Part shown: positions 29,036 through 29,101 of the stretch, one piece after another | Position numbering within the stretch: position 1 is the first letter of the stretch | How the letters are laid out: every line of letters begins with the position of its first letter | NCBI GenBank assembly: GCA_003427395.1 | Contig: BFEA01000525.1 | Span: forward strand, 1,000,943-1,030,043 | Direction of reading: 5' to 3' | Source: Chara braunii | Taxonomy: Eukaryota > Streptophyta > Charophyceae > Charales > Characeae | Length of the DNA: 29,101 nt | Program-made: the position numbers and the translations under genes | The notes under the pieces: model-generated | Seen by the model: the letters and a program-made list of their open reading frames with translations, nothing else | Told to the model about the DNA's origin: nothing | Database searches by the model: none

Positions 29036-29101
<66 letters not shown>
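29036..29101. repeat. (GA)n microsatellite running off the window
   Basis: Second (GA)n tract, separated from the first by ~42 bases of unique sequence. It continues to the end of the window. Confidence 0.95.

Overview
This window is eukaryotic repeat-rich intergenic DNA. I see no bacterial gene, no RNA gene, no CRISPR array and no recognisable single-copy host gene. It is almost entirely transposable elements. The LTR element's primer-binding site matches the 3' end of plant initiator tRNA-Met, and the LINEs carry a zf-RVT-type C-terminal zinc finger. Together these point to a streptophyte, either a land plant or a charophyte alga. A large, repeat-rich charophyte such as Chara fits my recollection of similar gag and LINE proteins, but I cannot confirm the species.

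Layout, left to right. (1) About 1-8217, minus strand: a nearly full-length L1-like LINE, copy A. It has an uninterrupted 849-aa ORF1 at 5490-8039 and a badly broken ORF2 (endonuclease, reverse transcriptase, zinc finger). Its 3' UTR runs off the left edge. (2) 8228-8366: a TAA-type microsatellite. (3) 8480-11030: compositionally extreme DNA. Two G-rich blocks with G-quadruplex potential flank a pyrimidine-rich block, and no gene is recognisable. (4) 11031-13682, minus strand: a 5'-truncated LINE, copy B, with its tail (a T tract) at 11031-11059. (5) 13898-28925, minus strand: LINE copy C, split by a later insertion. Its 3' end with tail is at 13898-14409, and the rest of the 3' UTR, ORF2 and most of ORF1 are at 22182-28925. 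(6) 14410-22177, plus strand: a Ty3/gypsy LTR retrotransposon inserted into the 3' UTR of copy C. Its LTRs are 951 and 981 bp and it is flanked by TTGC on both sides. It carries the primer-binding site, a long leader with a (GA)n tract, an assembly gap and a 17-unit array of W-box-like motifs. After these come a decayed gag, a pol lacking protease and the first half of RT, an integrase, and a chromodomain-like tail. (7) 28926-29101: (GA)n microsatellites at the 5' edge of copy C.

How the parts relate. All three LINEs lie in the same orientation and share ORF2 architecture. Copies A and C also share the 3' UTR and a terminal hairpin, so they are one family. None looks autonomous now: copy A has FADN instead of FADD in RT, copy C has lost the GDWN motif of the endonuclease, and copy B lacks everything upstream of the RT catalytic region. 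The gypsy element is also dead, and its stops look largely like C-to-T or G-to-A changes. The points most worth a second look are the W-box array in the leader, the open ORF1 of copy A beside a ruined ORF2, a conserved unnamed C-terminal domain in ORF1, the conserved 3'-terminal LINE hairpin, and the gag with a hydrophobic N-terminus followed by a long charged helix.
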